Positions 6,694 to 13,864 of a stretch of DNA of 18,076 bases are shown piece by piece (the first letter of the stretch is position 1; each line of letters begins with the position of its first letter). Under the pieces are notes generated by a model. The model made no database searches. It was not told the DNA's origin and saw nothing but the letters and a program-made list of their open reading frames with translations. Where the stretch lies: contig JAOZLU010000019.1 of NCBI GenBank assembly GCA_029934695.1, positions 6,721 to 24,796 on the forward strand. The letters run 5' to 3'. This DNA is from Desulfobacterales bacterium. Lineage in GTDB: Bacteria; Desulfobacterota; Desulfobacteria; Desulfobacterales; 4be13. Position numbers and translations under genes: made by a program.

Positions 6694-7032
6694 TCAGAAC
6701 ATTCCTGTCTCTTCGCAGTCCGGCCCCATCTTACAGTCAGCCCATCTTACCCTGCCTTTTTCAGGGCCGTCTCCGCCGTCAATTTCCTGATCCATTCTCT
6801 TACATGTCGTTTTCAAAACAGTGGTCCGCCGGGAATCCGGACCGGAATGTTTCAGATATCTGCCGATATATTGGGATTCGTCACTGACAACAACGCAGTT
6901 GCAACGATCGGACGGCATAAGACACATTCCGGTTATTAAGCTCAGTATCAGGATGATTCCTGTGACGACAATTATTTCCCATCTGGCGGGCTTATCCAAT
7001 CTGCCTGTCCTACTGACAATTTCCTTCTTCAT
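6694..7032 (-). CDS. small single-pass membrane protein, unknown function
   Basis: 112 residues. A short basic N-terminus (MKKEIVSRTGRLDKPARW) precedes one hydrophobic segment of about 21 residues (WEIIVVTGIILILSLITGMCLM, 18-39). The remaining 70 residues are polar with several cysteines (CNC, TTCKRM, ADCKMGPDCEE) and are probably extracytoplasmic. GAGGG lies upstream of ATG 7032. The start overlaps the stop of a 45-codon frame (TAATG), which suggests coupling. A good terminator follows at 6605-6630, so this is likely the last gene of a small minus-strand transcript. I do not recognise a family. Confidence 0.6.
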   Translation of the reverse strand: MKKEIVSRTGRLDKPARWEIIVVTGIILILSLITGMCLMPSDRCNCVVVSDESQYIGRYLKHSGPDSRRTTVLKTTCKRMDQEIDGGDGPEKGRVRWADCKMGPDCEETGMF

Positions 7033-7169
7033 TACATTCCCTCAACGTCGGGCCAGCTTCTCATTCCGTTGCGTCCGAACAAATCTGGCAAACTGTCGCC
7101 TCTGGTATCCGGCATTTCTTTTTTCAGACTGTCAGACACATTGATAAACCTGATCAGGGTGAGAAACAT
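7032..7169 (-). CDS. possible 45-residue ORF coupled to the membrane-protein gene
   Basis: ATG 7167-7169 opens a 45-codon frame whose TAA overlaps the next gene's ATG (TAATG at 7034-7030). The product (MFLTLIRFINVSDSLKKEMP..., ending WPDVEGM) has ordinary protein composition. Its Shine-Dalgarno sequence is weak. The frame is open 6 codons further upstream to a TGA, so this may instead be the tail of a lost larger gene. No family is recognised. Confidence 0.35.
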   Translation of the reverse strand: MFLTLIRFINVSDSLKKEMPDTRGDSLPDLFGRNGMRSWPDVEGM

Positions 7170-7216
7170 AATCTGGCCGCTTTGTTCTCAGTAACAACAC
7201 GAAGTCTCTTCAATGA

Positions 7217-7594
7217 CTACTTCCAAAATACTGATGCTATGCACCACTCAGAGCCGTCATAAATCAGACGTACAATATACCCGCCGAAAGTAAGCAAAAC
7301 CTCATGACTTTTGTCACCGGTTTTCGGTCTGAGAATATGATAATCATTTAGTCGTTCAGCGGGAACTCCGGAAAGCGACTTCACTCTTCTATCTTCATTA
7401 TCAGTCACGCCGCCACAAAAACATGCTGCGATATCTTCCCTGTTTTCGGAGGAAACTGACTTATAACATGATGACAGCGTATTCACAGCATCCCGGATAT
7501 CTCCTTCCGGATATTCGGAGCATCCCGCGTTTATCAGACTTAAGATCAGTATCCAATACATATTTCTTTGAAGACAACATCTCAGTGTTTTCAC
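7217..7594 (-). CDS. putative small secreted lipoprotein, unknown function
   Basis: 125 residues. The N-terminus has basic residues and then the hydrophobic stretch MYWILILSLINAGC, ending in Cys25. NAGC is an imperfect lipobox (Asn at -3), so lipidation is likely but not certain. The mature part is polar and includes a beta-rich tail (EVLLTFGGYIVRLIYDGSEWCIASVFW) typical of small periplasmic domains. The first codon is GTG (7592-7594), with GGTGAG upstream. ATG 7561 is an alternative that would leave little charge before the hydrophobic core. It precedes the 45-residue ORF and the membrane protein on the same strand. No family is recognised. Confidence 0.6.
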   Translation of the reverse strand: MKTLRCCLQRNMYWILILSLINAGCSEYPEGDIRDAVNTLSSCYKSVSSENREDIAACFCGGVTDNEDRRVKSLSGVPAERLNDYHILRPKTGDKSHEVLLTFGGYIVRLIYDGSEWCIASVFWK

Positions 7595-7682
7595 TTTCTC
7601 ACCAGATTAAAAGTATTTTATGCAAATCCGAGAAAGCGTTTTATGCAAAGGAGCATTCCCGGTTTTGCAGGATGTCAGATAA

Positions 7683-7736
7683 GCAGACATGCGAATCAGG
7701 AGATCGGAAACCCGGATTCCCAACCCGCATGTCTGC
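7683..7736. repeat. inverted repeat between the YiiX-like and lipoprotein genes
   Basis: GCAGACATGCG (7683-7693) pairs with CGCATGTCTGC (7726-7736), a perfect 11-bp stem. The loop has its own GGAA/TTCC-type complementarity. Neither strand has a T-run, so it is not a clear terminator. It sits directly after the YiiX-like stop on the minus strand. Confidence 0.6.
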
Positions 7737-7746
7737 GGCCAATTTG

Positions 7747-8184
7747 TCAGGGGCGTGAGTGAGGCATGGGAGCAATCTCCTTTAACACCCTAGTGAGAAA
7801 ACTGACGTAAATGTCATTAGGTCTTATCCAAGGAAACGGCGAATATATCTCACCAAATAAGCGAAGATCCGTCCCTTCACTTATCCAACTTTTATACACG
7901 AGTTCCGCACAATAAAGATTGTTGTCGGAGGAAAAAGTTGATTCAAATTCTCCCCACCCCGGATATTCAAACGATGCCCCGATAAACCCCTCGGCATTGT
8001 TTCCGGCACGTTCGGCAGACTCATCGTCCCTGTTCTCAACACGAAGGAAAGTAATCCAGTCATAGTGATCATCATACAGAAAATCGTGAATGGTTCCCCA
8101 GTCGGTTCCTATGCTATGAACCGGATGAGAATCGACGGTTTTTTCATTCCCCATATACATAACAGCATGAGACCATCGATACAT
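7747..8184 (-). CDS. YiiX-like permuted NlpC/P60 cysteine hydrolase, N-terminus missing
   Basis: 145 residues from ATG 8184. The pattern is that of permuted papain-fold YiiX/YebB-like proteins (peptidase or amidase, often acting on cell wall or acylated substrates). His6 in RWSHAVMYMGN and Cys92 in YCAELVYKSW are the likely catalytic pair, and PNDIY lies near the end. The block of about 20 residues that normally precedes the His (the L.pGD region) is absent. The frame upstream reads AISNTLAM and ends at a TAA. At the same place the thrombospondin-repeat gene on the same strand loses its homology. The gene therefore looks like a fragment joined by recombination. Activity is doubtful. Confidence 0.65.
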   Translation of the reverse strand: MYRWSHAVMYMGNEKTVDSHPVHSIGTDWGTIHDFLYDDHYDWITFLRVENRDDESAERAGNNAEGFIGASFEYPGWGEFESTFSSDNNLYCAELVYKSWISEGTDLRLFGEIYSPFPWIRPNDIYVSFLTRVLKEIAPMPHSRP

Positions 8185-10102
8185 GGCTAATGTGTTTGAA
8201 ATCGCACAAAAGGTACACTGAGACAGTTACAAAAGCCGCTGCATTTCCTTTGCCGGTGACAGCAACGGTGATTCCCTTCTTGGAAACCAGAGTTGTAAAT
8301 ATCTCATCAGCGTCCGGTATCCCGTCTCCATCCGTATCCGGATTCAGCGGATCGGTCTCTGTCACATATTCATCACCGTCATCCAGTCCGTCATTGTCAG
8401 TGTCTCCGGATAAGGAGTCTGTGCCTGCCGCCAATTCGTCTTTGTCATCAATACCGTCCCGGTCAGAATCAGCCTGTGTCGGATTTGTTCCGTGGGTCTG
8501 TTCTTCGATATTTTTTAATCCGTCCGAGTCAGCATCTTCATCAGCATCACTGATTCCGTCATTATCAGTATCAGCGATGTCAGGCAATATTCTCAGACCG
8601 AGTGTGGAAATCTCAAAGCGGTTGGTCAGGCCGTCAGAATCCTCGTCACCATTATCATCCCAGGAAGCAATTTTGCTCAGGTAGCTGAGTACCTCAACCG
8701 GAGTCGGAGAGTCAAGCATAACTTCTCCATTTATTTCTCCAGAGTCATTTGTTATTGTCACTGTTCCGGTGCTGTACGCGGTGACAGGATCATTTGCACT
8801 GTCATCAATGATCGCGTAAACATGATATTCACCTGCCGGCACACCCGCTGTGTCCCAGGCATGCTCATCGGTCTCATCATCCTCTTCCAAGCCGCTGACG
8901 ATCAGGGTCCCGTCATTCCCGGCGCTGTCGGTGTCATAATACAGGGAAATCTGAGCACTGTCATCAGGATCATCGTCTGACCACCTTATAATAAAGGTAT
9001 GATTTTCGGTGCCCGGTTCAGCGGACACGGTCACGGACGGAGCAGTGTTCCCGGGTGTCACTGAGACCGGGCCGCTTTTCCCGGAACGGTTGCCCGCTGC
9101 ATCGTACGCTTCCACAGTGTAGGCACAGTCCCCGGGGCTTTCCGTGTCATGGATGTATGATGTGTCTGCCGGGGTCCCGGTCAGTCCGATGTCACCGCAG
9201 AAGACATCATAGCCTGCCACCGCGATGTTGTCCGAGGATGCGTCCCAGGAGAGGCTGACCTGATATCCTGATATCACCGGGATTTCCTCTGCTGTCAGAT
9301 TCTGCGGGACAGTCGGGGGAACGGTGTCCGCCCCTGTCGAATATTCTATATGAAGCAGGGGTGCCCGCGCGGGGTCCCCCTCATAAGACACGCCCGTGCG
9401 CCGGCCAGTGCCGCTCACAAGGACGGCCAGCGCGTTTCCCGCGGCCCATCCGTCCCGGGAGACGACCTCCTGAATCACCGGGGAGATGTCCGGTGTCACA
9501 ATGCCGGTGTCCCCGGCATTCCAGAACGGCATTTTGCCCCATCGGACTGAGCTGTCCGTGACCGGGCGGTTCTGTATATCGCCCGGGACTGCGGAAAATG
9601 GCTCCGCACTGTCGGAGGCTTCGACTCTGATGTAAAGGGTCGCGGAGTCATCCGCACAGGTCCCGGCCGTGTCGAACATGATATAAGCCCGCGTAATCAC
9701 CGCTTCCCGGGGAATGCCGATGTCTGCGAAGCGGATCCCCACGGTCTGAACGGACATGCCGCCGGTCTTGCCGAGTTCCAGAGTCGGACTCGCCACTGTC
9801 ATGTCACCCGAGGCGTAAGACTCCGCATCGTCGCTGCCGGCTCGCCGACACCCGGATCCCCGTCCGCGGATGACAGGTTGCCCGTCCCGGACTTTGCGGG
9901 ATCAAAGTAACTGTATGTCCCTGTCACCGCTGAATGGCAGGTGCCCGCGATGATGCTGCTGGTCACGGTGACAGAGCCGCTGTATCTCGCTATTGCGGAT
10001 CTGCCCCAGGTGCCGGAGGCCGTGTTCCCCGTGATTGTGCAGTTCGTGAGAACGGCCGCGGGATCCCCCGAATTGGCAAGATACACGGCCGCACCGCCGT
10101 AT
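8144..10102 (-). pseudogene. beta-helix / FN3 / thrombospondin-type-3 surface protein, truncated and frameshifted
   Basis: Remnant of a large secreted protein. From 10102 down: a right-handed beta-helix segment (YGGAAVYLANSG, TNCTITGNTASG, SSIIAGTC). Then a frameshift near 9820-9850 moves to the long frame through SDDAESYASGDMTVASPTLELG. After it come a beta-sandwich module (about 150 residues, with VIQEVVSRDGWAAGN and PLLHIEYS), an FN3 domain (PPTVPQNLTAEE to VSVTPG), a second beta domain (RWSDDDPDDSA, AGEYHVYAIIDD), and about five calcium-binding thrombospondin-3 repeats (DTDNDGISDADED, DSDRDGIDDKDE, DTDGDGIPDADE). Homology stops after TVAVTGKGNAAAF (about 8230), where the YiiX fragment begins. 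There is no signal peptide, because the 5' end is cut near 10102 at an AT-rich junction. GC content is higher than in the flanks. Confidence 0.82.
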
Positions 10103-10221
10103 TATCAAAAAAATGGTCAGGATGAAAATCTGATTTTATTTTTATAAATTGATATGTTACAAATAAATTTTGGAAATGTGTTAAATACTGTTTGAAGTTT
10201 CAGATTGCATATCAAACATTG

Positions 10222-10246
10222 CGGACGGGGTTGCAAACCCCGTCCG
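10222..10246. repeat. REP-like hairpin, copy 1
   Basis: CGGACGGGGTT (10222-10232) and AACCCCGTCCG (10236-10246) form an 11-bp stem with loop GCA. The hairpin is embedded in an AACATTG...GGCAACG context shared with the next two copies. Confidence 0.9.
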
Positions 10247-10255
10247 GCAACGTGT

Positions 10256-10328
10256 TATATCGGAAACCACAAAAACCGTCAGAACCAGAAACATTGCGGG
10301 CGGGGTTGCAAACCCCGTCCGGCAGCGT
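10256..10328. repeat. 73-bp direct repeat, unit 1 (contains REP-like hairpin copy 2)
   Basis: It runs from TATATCGGAAACCACAAAAA through the hairpin at 10297-10321 to CGGCAGCG. It is nearly identical to 10380-10452. In the left arm one A is changed to G, which keeps a G-T (G-U in RNA) pair, so the stem is preserved. Confidence 0.88.
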
Positions 10329-10337
10329 AGCAGGCCA

Positions 10338-10364
10338 TCTGCGTTAATCTGCGTTAATCTGCGG
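10338..10364. repeat. tandem TCTGCGTTAA repeat
   Basis: Two and a half copies of the 10-mer TCTGCGTTAA lie between the two 73-bp units. Similar short purine/pyrimidine tandem words are common in intergenic DNA of several environmental bacterial groups. Confidence 0.7.
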
Positions 10365-10379
10365 TTCATAATTTTCAGC

Positions 10380-10452
10380 TATATCGGAAACCACAAAAAC
10401 CGTCAGAACCAGAAACATTGCGGACGGGGTTGCAAACCCCGTCCGGCAACGA
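10380..10452. repeat. 73-bp direct repeat, unit 2 (contains REP-like hairpin copy 3)
   Basis: Second unit of the 73-bp repeat. The hairpin arms are 10421-10431 and 10435-10445. It ends 13 bp after the fcl stop on the minus strand, so this hairpin may also serve as the 3' end of the gmd-fcl transcript, though only a weak T-rich stretch follows. Confidence 0.88.
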
Positions 10453-10465
10453 AGCCTCTGCGAAC

Positions 10466-11485
10466 TCACTTTAAATTCTTCAGATACCACTGATACGTTT
10501 CCCGAATGCCATTTTTCAGATCGGTTTTTGCCTGCCATCCGAGACCGCTCAACTTTGAAACATCCAGCAATTTCCGCGGCATACCGTCCGGCTTGGATGT
10601 GTCAAAAACTATTTCACCTTTAAATTCCACGATGTCCCGGGTCATCTCAGCAAGTTCCCTGATGGTTTTATCCTCTCCAGTGCCGATATTGAGAAGCTCG
10701 GTTCCGTCATAATTCTCCATCAGATAAACGCAGGCGTCAGCCAGATCATCCACATATAAAAATTCCCTTTTGGGCTGGCCAGTTCCCCAGAGGACCACTT
10801 TTGGGGGGCTGTCATCCGGGGAAAGAGATGCTTTGATATCGTCCGGGATGGGACCGAAACGGGTTTCATCACGCGCAATGATTTCAGCGTTTCCTTCGGA
10901 AGCCAGCTTTGCCAGGTGAAATTTGCGAATCAGTGCGGGAAGTACATGAGAGGTTATCAGGTCAAAATTGTCGTTTGGCCCGTAAAGGTTTGTGGGCATG
11001 ACCGGGAGGAACCGGGTCCCGTACTGCCTGTTATAAGACTGGCACATCTCAATTCCTGCTATCTTGGCCACCGCATAAGCTGAATTGGTCGGCTCAAGCG
11101 GGCCGGTCAGGAGATATTCTTCTTTCATGGGCTGGGGGGCCATTCTCGGAAAGATGCAGGAAGACCCGAGGAAAAGCAACTTTCTGACACCATGCCTGCA
11201 GGCCGCGTCAATAACATTTGTCTCAATAAGGAGATTCTCGCGGATAAAATCCGCGGGATATGTGCTGTTTGCCATAATTCCACCGACTTTGGCCGCGGCA
11301 AGAAAAACATATTCCGGTTTTTCCCGGGCAAAGAAATCGCGGACAGCCTCTTGACCGGTCAGGTCCAATTCGGCGCGTTTTCGGGTGATGATGTTTGTGT
11401 AGGCGTGATCCTGAAGGCGACGGAAAATAGCAGCTCCGACAAGCCCCCGGTGTCCGGCAACAAATATTTCAGATGTTTTTTCCAT
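10466..11485 (-). CDS. fcl: GDP-L-fucose synthase
   Basis: 339 residues. This short-chain dehydrogenase/reductase epimerises and reduces GDP-4-keto-6-deoxy-D-mannose to GDP-L-fucose with NADPH, completing the work of Gmd encoded just upstream. Seen: the Rossmann motif GHRGLVG (11-17), the Ser of GSSCIFP (Ser108), Tyr137 and Lys141 in YAVAK, Cys110 and His180. These sit one residue off the known E. coli positions, so the active site is complete. A charged insert (ARDETRFGPIPDDIKASLSP, near 215) lies before the substrate-binding LWGTGQPKREFLYVDD block; such inserts are common in this family. The start ATG 11485 has a weak AAAG site. The product would feed fucosylated capsule, LPS or glycoprotein. 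Confidence 0.95.
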   Translation of the reverse strand: MEKTSEIFVAGHRGLVGAAIFRRLQDHAYTNIITRKRAELDLTGQEAVRDFFAREKPEYVFLAAAKVGGIMANSTYPADFIRENLLIETNVIDAACRHGVRKLLFLGSSCIFPRMAPQPMKEEYLLTGPLEPTNSAYAVAKIAGIEMCQSYNRQYGTRFLPVMPTNLYGPNDNFDLITSHVLPALIRKFHLAKLASEGNAEIIARDETRFGPIPDDIKASLSPDDSPPKVVLWGTGQPKREFLYVDDLADACVYLMENYDGTELLNIGTGEDKTIRELAEMTRDIVEFKGEIVFDTSKPDGMPRKLLDVSKLSGLGWQAKTDLKNGIRETYQWYLKNLK

Positions 11486-11536
11486 GGCTGTATCTTTGGT
11501 TCAAAAAAATAATCTGCCCGCAATGTGCGGCTTTCT

Positions 11537-11597
11537 CCGGGACACGGATAAACACGGATTTTATGATCTGTGTTTATCTGTGTTCATCCGTGTCCGG
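11537..11597. repeat. palindromic repeat between gmd and fcl (ACACGGAT units)
   Basis: CCGG-GACACGGAT faces ATCCGTGTC-CGG, and the interior repeats ACACGGAT and ATCTGTGTT words. The 61-bp palindrome occupies the 158-bp gap upstream of fcl. It is likely to be transcribed in the operon and could fold in the mRNA. Confidence 0.8.
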
Positions 11598-11643
11598 TGA
11601 TCAGAAAGTAGCGAGTAAGTTATTTTTTGGGGAAGTCCTTATT

Positions 11644-12729
11644 CTATTCAAAATGATTATAGGTTTGAAAGCCCTCTTTCCTGCATAACTGATCTTTTTC
11701 CGCCTCTTTCAGGTCCTCCCGGACCATTGTTTTTACGAGTTCATCAAAAGATACCTTTGGCTCCCATCCGAGTTTTCCCTTTGCTTTTGAAGGATCACCG
11801 AGCAGAAATTCCACTTCTGTGGGTCGGAAATAACGAGGCGCAATTCGGACAATCGTCCTGCCTGTTCCCCTGTCCTTCCCGACTTCATCAACGCCGGCAC
11901 CTTCCCATGCAATTTCGATTCCAATTTCATGAAAAGATTTTTCGACAAACTCGCGTACCGAATGCGCCTCTCCGGTGGCGACCACAAAATCATCCGGTTC
12001 ATCCTGCTGAAGCATCTTCCACATGGCCTGAACATAGTCCCCGGCAAAGCCCCAGTCTCTTTTGGCATCCAGATTTCCGAGATAGAGTCCGTCCTGAAGG
12101 CCGAGCCTGATCCTTGCCACGGCGCGAGTGATTTTGCGGGTGACAAATGTTTCGCCGCGGATACTTGATTCATGGTTGAATAATATTCCGTTGCAGGCAT
12201 ATATATTATACGCCTCACGATAATTCACCGTGATCCAGTAGGCGTAAACTTTGGCCGCGGCGTATGGACTTCGGGGATAAAAGGGGGTTGTCTCTTTCTG
12301 AGGGATTTCCATTACTTTGCCGTACATCTCACTGGTTGACGCCTGATAAAAGCGGGTTTTTTTCTCCATCCCCAGGATGCGTATTGCTTCAAGAAGACGC
12401 AATGTGCCCAGAGCATCGGAATTGGCTGTATATTCCGGCGTTTCAAAAGATACTTTGACATGGCTCTGCGCGGCCAGATTATATATCTCGTCCGGCTGAA
12501 CCATCTGGATAATCCGGATCAGATTTGTCGAATCAGTCAGATCGCCGTAATGCATAAAAAAACGAACATCTTTCTCATGCGGATCTCTGTACAGGTGATC
12601 CACCCGTCCGGTGTTAAATGAAGAGGCCCGGCGTTTGATGCCGTGGACTTCGTAGTCTTTAGTCAGCAGAAAATCTGCCAGATAAGACCCGTCCTGTCCT
12701 GTGATGCCTGTGATCAACGCTTTTTTCAT
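11644..12729 (-). CDS. gmd: GDP-mannose 4,6-dehydratase
   Basis: 361 residues. It converts GDP-D-mannose to GDP-4-keto-6-deoxy-D-mannose with bound NADP, the first step to GDP-L-fucose. The NADP motif GITGQDGSYLA (8-18), Thr132 and Glu134 in STSEMYG, and Tyr156 and Lys160 in YAAAK coincide with the catalytic residues at the same numbers in E. coli Gmd. Full length. One oddity: the normally invariant HESPRRGETF segment reads HESSIRGETF (positions 189-190, Pro to Ser and Arg to Ile). AAAGGAAAC precedes ATG 12729. A promoter lies at 12900-12929, and the leader carries a palindromic repeat. fcl follows 158 bp downstream. Confidence 0.96.
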   Translation of the reverse strand: MKKALITGITGQDGSYLADFLLTKDYEVHGIKRRASSFNTGRVDHLYRDPHEKDVRFFMHYGDLTDSTNLIRIIQMVQPDEIYNLAAQSHVKVSFETPEYTANSDALGTLRLLEAIRILGMEKKTRFYQASTSEMYGKVMEIPQKETTPFYPRSPYAAAKVYAYWITVNYREAYNIYACNGILFNHESSIRGETFVTRKITRAVARIRLGLQDGLYLGNLDAKRDWGFAGDYVQAMWKMLQQDEPDDFVVATGEAHSVREFVEKSFHEIGIEIAWEGAGVDEVGKDRGTGRTIVRIAPRYFRPTEVEFLLGDPSKAKGKLGWEPKVSFDELVKTMVREDLKEAEKDQLCRKEGFQTYNHFE

Positions 12730-12746
12730 GGTTGTTTCCTTTAATT

Positions 12747-12807
12747 GGGAAAGAAGCCCGGCTTTTCCTGCTAAGGGAAAACCAGTAAAAAATCGGGTTT
12801 CTCACCC
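12747..12807. repeat. palindromic repeat, GAAACCCGACTTTTTCC family, copy 2 (gmd leader)
   Basis: GGGAAAGAAGCCCGGCTTTTCC pairs imperfectly with GGGAAAA...CGGGTTTCTCACCC. It begins 18 bp upstream of the gmd start codon, inside the predicted 5' leader. A stable hairpin here could affect access to the gmd ribosome-binding site. Apart from this repeat and the promoter, 12730-13000 holds nothing recognisable. Confidence 0.65.
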
Positions 12808-12899
12808 ATTTTTATATGAGTGTATCCTGTCTGGCCCGTTGTGGGAAAGAAACATCACATCGGCCGGAAGTATGTTCTGCCCTGTTTCCGATAACGTCT

Positions 12900-12929
12900 T
12901 TTATAATATGGTATCAGAGTGATTGTCAA
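12900..12929 (-). promoter_or_regulatory. sigma-70-type promoter for gmd-fcl
   Basis: On the minus strand, TTGACA (complement of 12924-12929) is followed after 18 bp by TATAAA (complement of 12900-12905). The predicted transcript would start near 12893 and have a leader of about 165 nt before gmd. Confidence 0.6.
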
Positions 12930-13000
12930 GAAAATTGTGGGCAGTTTAATGCAGTCTGTAAATTCAATTTTACTCCCAAATTTTGCTTTGAGAACGCTCA

Positions 13001-13039
13001 ACAAAAAAATCCGCTATCAGCTTACTGGGCTGATAGCGG
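13001..13039 (-). terminator. Rho-independent terminator, minus strand
   Basis: CCGCTATCAGC (13011-13021) and GCTGATAGCGG (13029-13039) form an 11-bp stem with a 7-nt loop. On the minus strand the stem is followed by ATTTTTTTG. It lies 48 bp after the stop of the DUF29-like gene at 13087 and insulates it from the gmd promoter. Confidence 0.88.
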
Positions 13040-13043
13040 GTTT

Positions 13044-13059
13044 CTGGGGTCAGACCCGG
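13044..13059. repeat. GGGTCAGACCC palindrome
   Basis: The 11-bp word GGGTCAGACCC is its own near-perfect inverted repeat. This motif is seen in intergenic DNA of many bacteria. Here it lies between the terminator and the DUF29-like stop. Confidence 0.4.
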
Positions 13060-13086
13060 TATTTTTGCCATAATTTGGCAGCGAAC

Positions 13087-13440
13087 TTATCCTTGCAGGA
13101 CCAGTTTCAGCGCGTCATTCTTGATTTTTGCCTTATCTATGTTTCCGGTAAGTTCAACCTCATCATAGCCACCATCGAAAGAAGCTTTTCTCATGGCAAT
13201 ATTCCAAGAATCCTCAATGGCCTTTTGCAGATCATTTTTGCTCAGGTAATATCCCCCGGTTTTTCTCCGTTTGTTCGGGCGGCGGATCATGTCCACGACG
13301 TTTTTTATCGTGCCTTCCCAGGAACGGGTGGTGCGTCTTTCCGCATATTTTTTTATCAGATGGAGAAGGAGGATATCCAGAAGATTCTCAATTTTGCTGA
13401 TTTTGTTGTCCCGGCTCATCTCCTCCATCTCGCCGATCAA
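13087..13440 (-). CDS. DUF29-like protein, 5' end cut off by a MITE
   Basis: 117 residues as written from TTG 13440; ATG 13428 is another option. The block LLDILLLHLIKKYAERRTTRSWEGTI matches the DUF29 core and parallels VLLSHLLKWRFEPERRSNSWKYTI in the intact DUF29 gene at 2485. KRRKTGGYYL and a C-terminal charged region follow. The frame stays open to 13479 and reads IEQGRYDEALTLIGEMEEM, which looks native. It then runs into the terminal repeat of a 381-bp element, where a TAA closes it. The native start codon is therefore probably lost. A good terminator follows at 13001-13039. Function unknown; it may still be made from an internal start. Confidence 0.65.
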   Translation of the reverse strand: MIGEMEEMSRDNKISKIENLLDILLLHLIKKYAERRTTRSWEGTIKNVVDMIRRPNKRRKTGGYYLSKNDLQKAIEDSWNIAMRKASFDGGYDEVELTGNIDKAKIKNDALKLVLQG

Positions 13441-13472
13441 AGTTAATGCTTCGTCATAACGTCCCTGTTCTA

Positions 13473-13853
13473 TATATACTTAAATGTTTCCTGAAATTTT
13501 GTTTCTGATCTGTAAACCCCTGTCAGGCAATGGTTCATGAGTTCTCATTTATATAAGAGCCGTGATTAACTGAGTTTTTTTGCTTTTTAATCATAATATT
13601 CTGTAAATATTTATTTTTTTATCTGAAAAATTTTGGAATCCGATGACTGCTTATCCAAAAATATGAAAATATGATGATCTGCCAGATTTTAAAAATCTTA
13701 ATTATTATCAGACAGTTAATAAAAAAAAAATTAATGCCTGAGGCTGTAAAAATGAATTAAAACCGGCTCTTAGTGAGTGACGAATTCATAAATTCTTTAT
13801 TGGCAAGGCTTGCCATATTAGAATTAAATTTTCAGGAAACCTTTAAGTATATA
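13473..13853. mobile_element. 381-bp non-autonomous element (MITE-like) with TA-rich ends
   Basis: The left end TATATACTTAAATG then TTTCCTGAAA is matched in inverse orientation at the right end (TTTCAGGAAAC then CTTTAAGTATATA), with 24 of the first 25 bases identical. Both ends start with TA, which suits the TA target of IS630/Tc1-mariner-type transposases. The interior is AT-rich and non-coding. The left end interrupts a DUF29-like reading frame. Confidence 0.72.
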
Positions 13854-13864
13854 CAGAAGACCGT

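Larger units (their letters stand above)
10106..10465. other. gene-free repeat block after fcl
   Basis: No gene is present. The block starts with about 95 bp of AT-rich sequence at the broken 5' end of the surface-protein pseudogene. It then holds three REP-like hairpins, a 73-bp direct repeat and a TCTGCGTTAA tandem repeat. Short open frames here merely read through the repeats. Confidence 0.75.

Noticed and set aside
8190..8684. Serine-rich plus-strand frame
   Set aside because: Antisense of Asp/Gly-rich calcium-binding thrombospondin repeats, which always yields Ser/Pro-rich shadows.
10214..10452. CRISPR array
   Set aside because: The repeats are palindromic, the spacing is irregular and the intervening DNA is itself repeated, so there are no unique spacers. 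No cas genes are present. The same holds for 17914-18076.
10181..10538. Short minus-strand frames encoding RCRTGFATP-type peptides
   Set aside because: They are translations of the REP-like hairpins and share no sequence outside the repeats.
12919..13446. 175-codon plus-strand frame over the terminator and DUF29-like gene
   Set aside because: It crosses a terminator and lies antisense to a recognisable DUF29 core.
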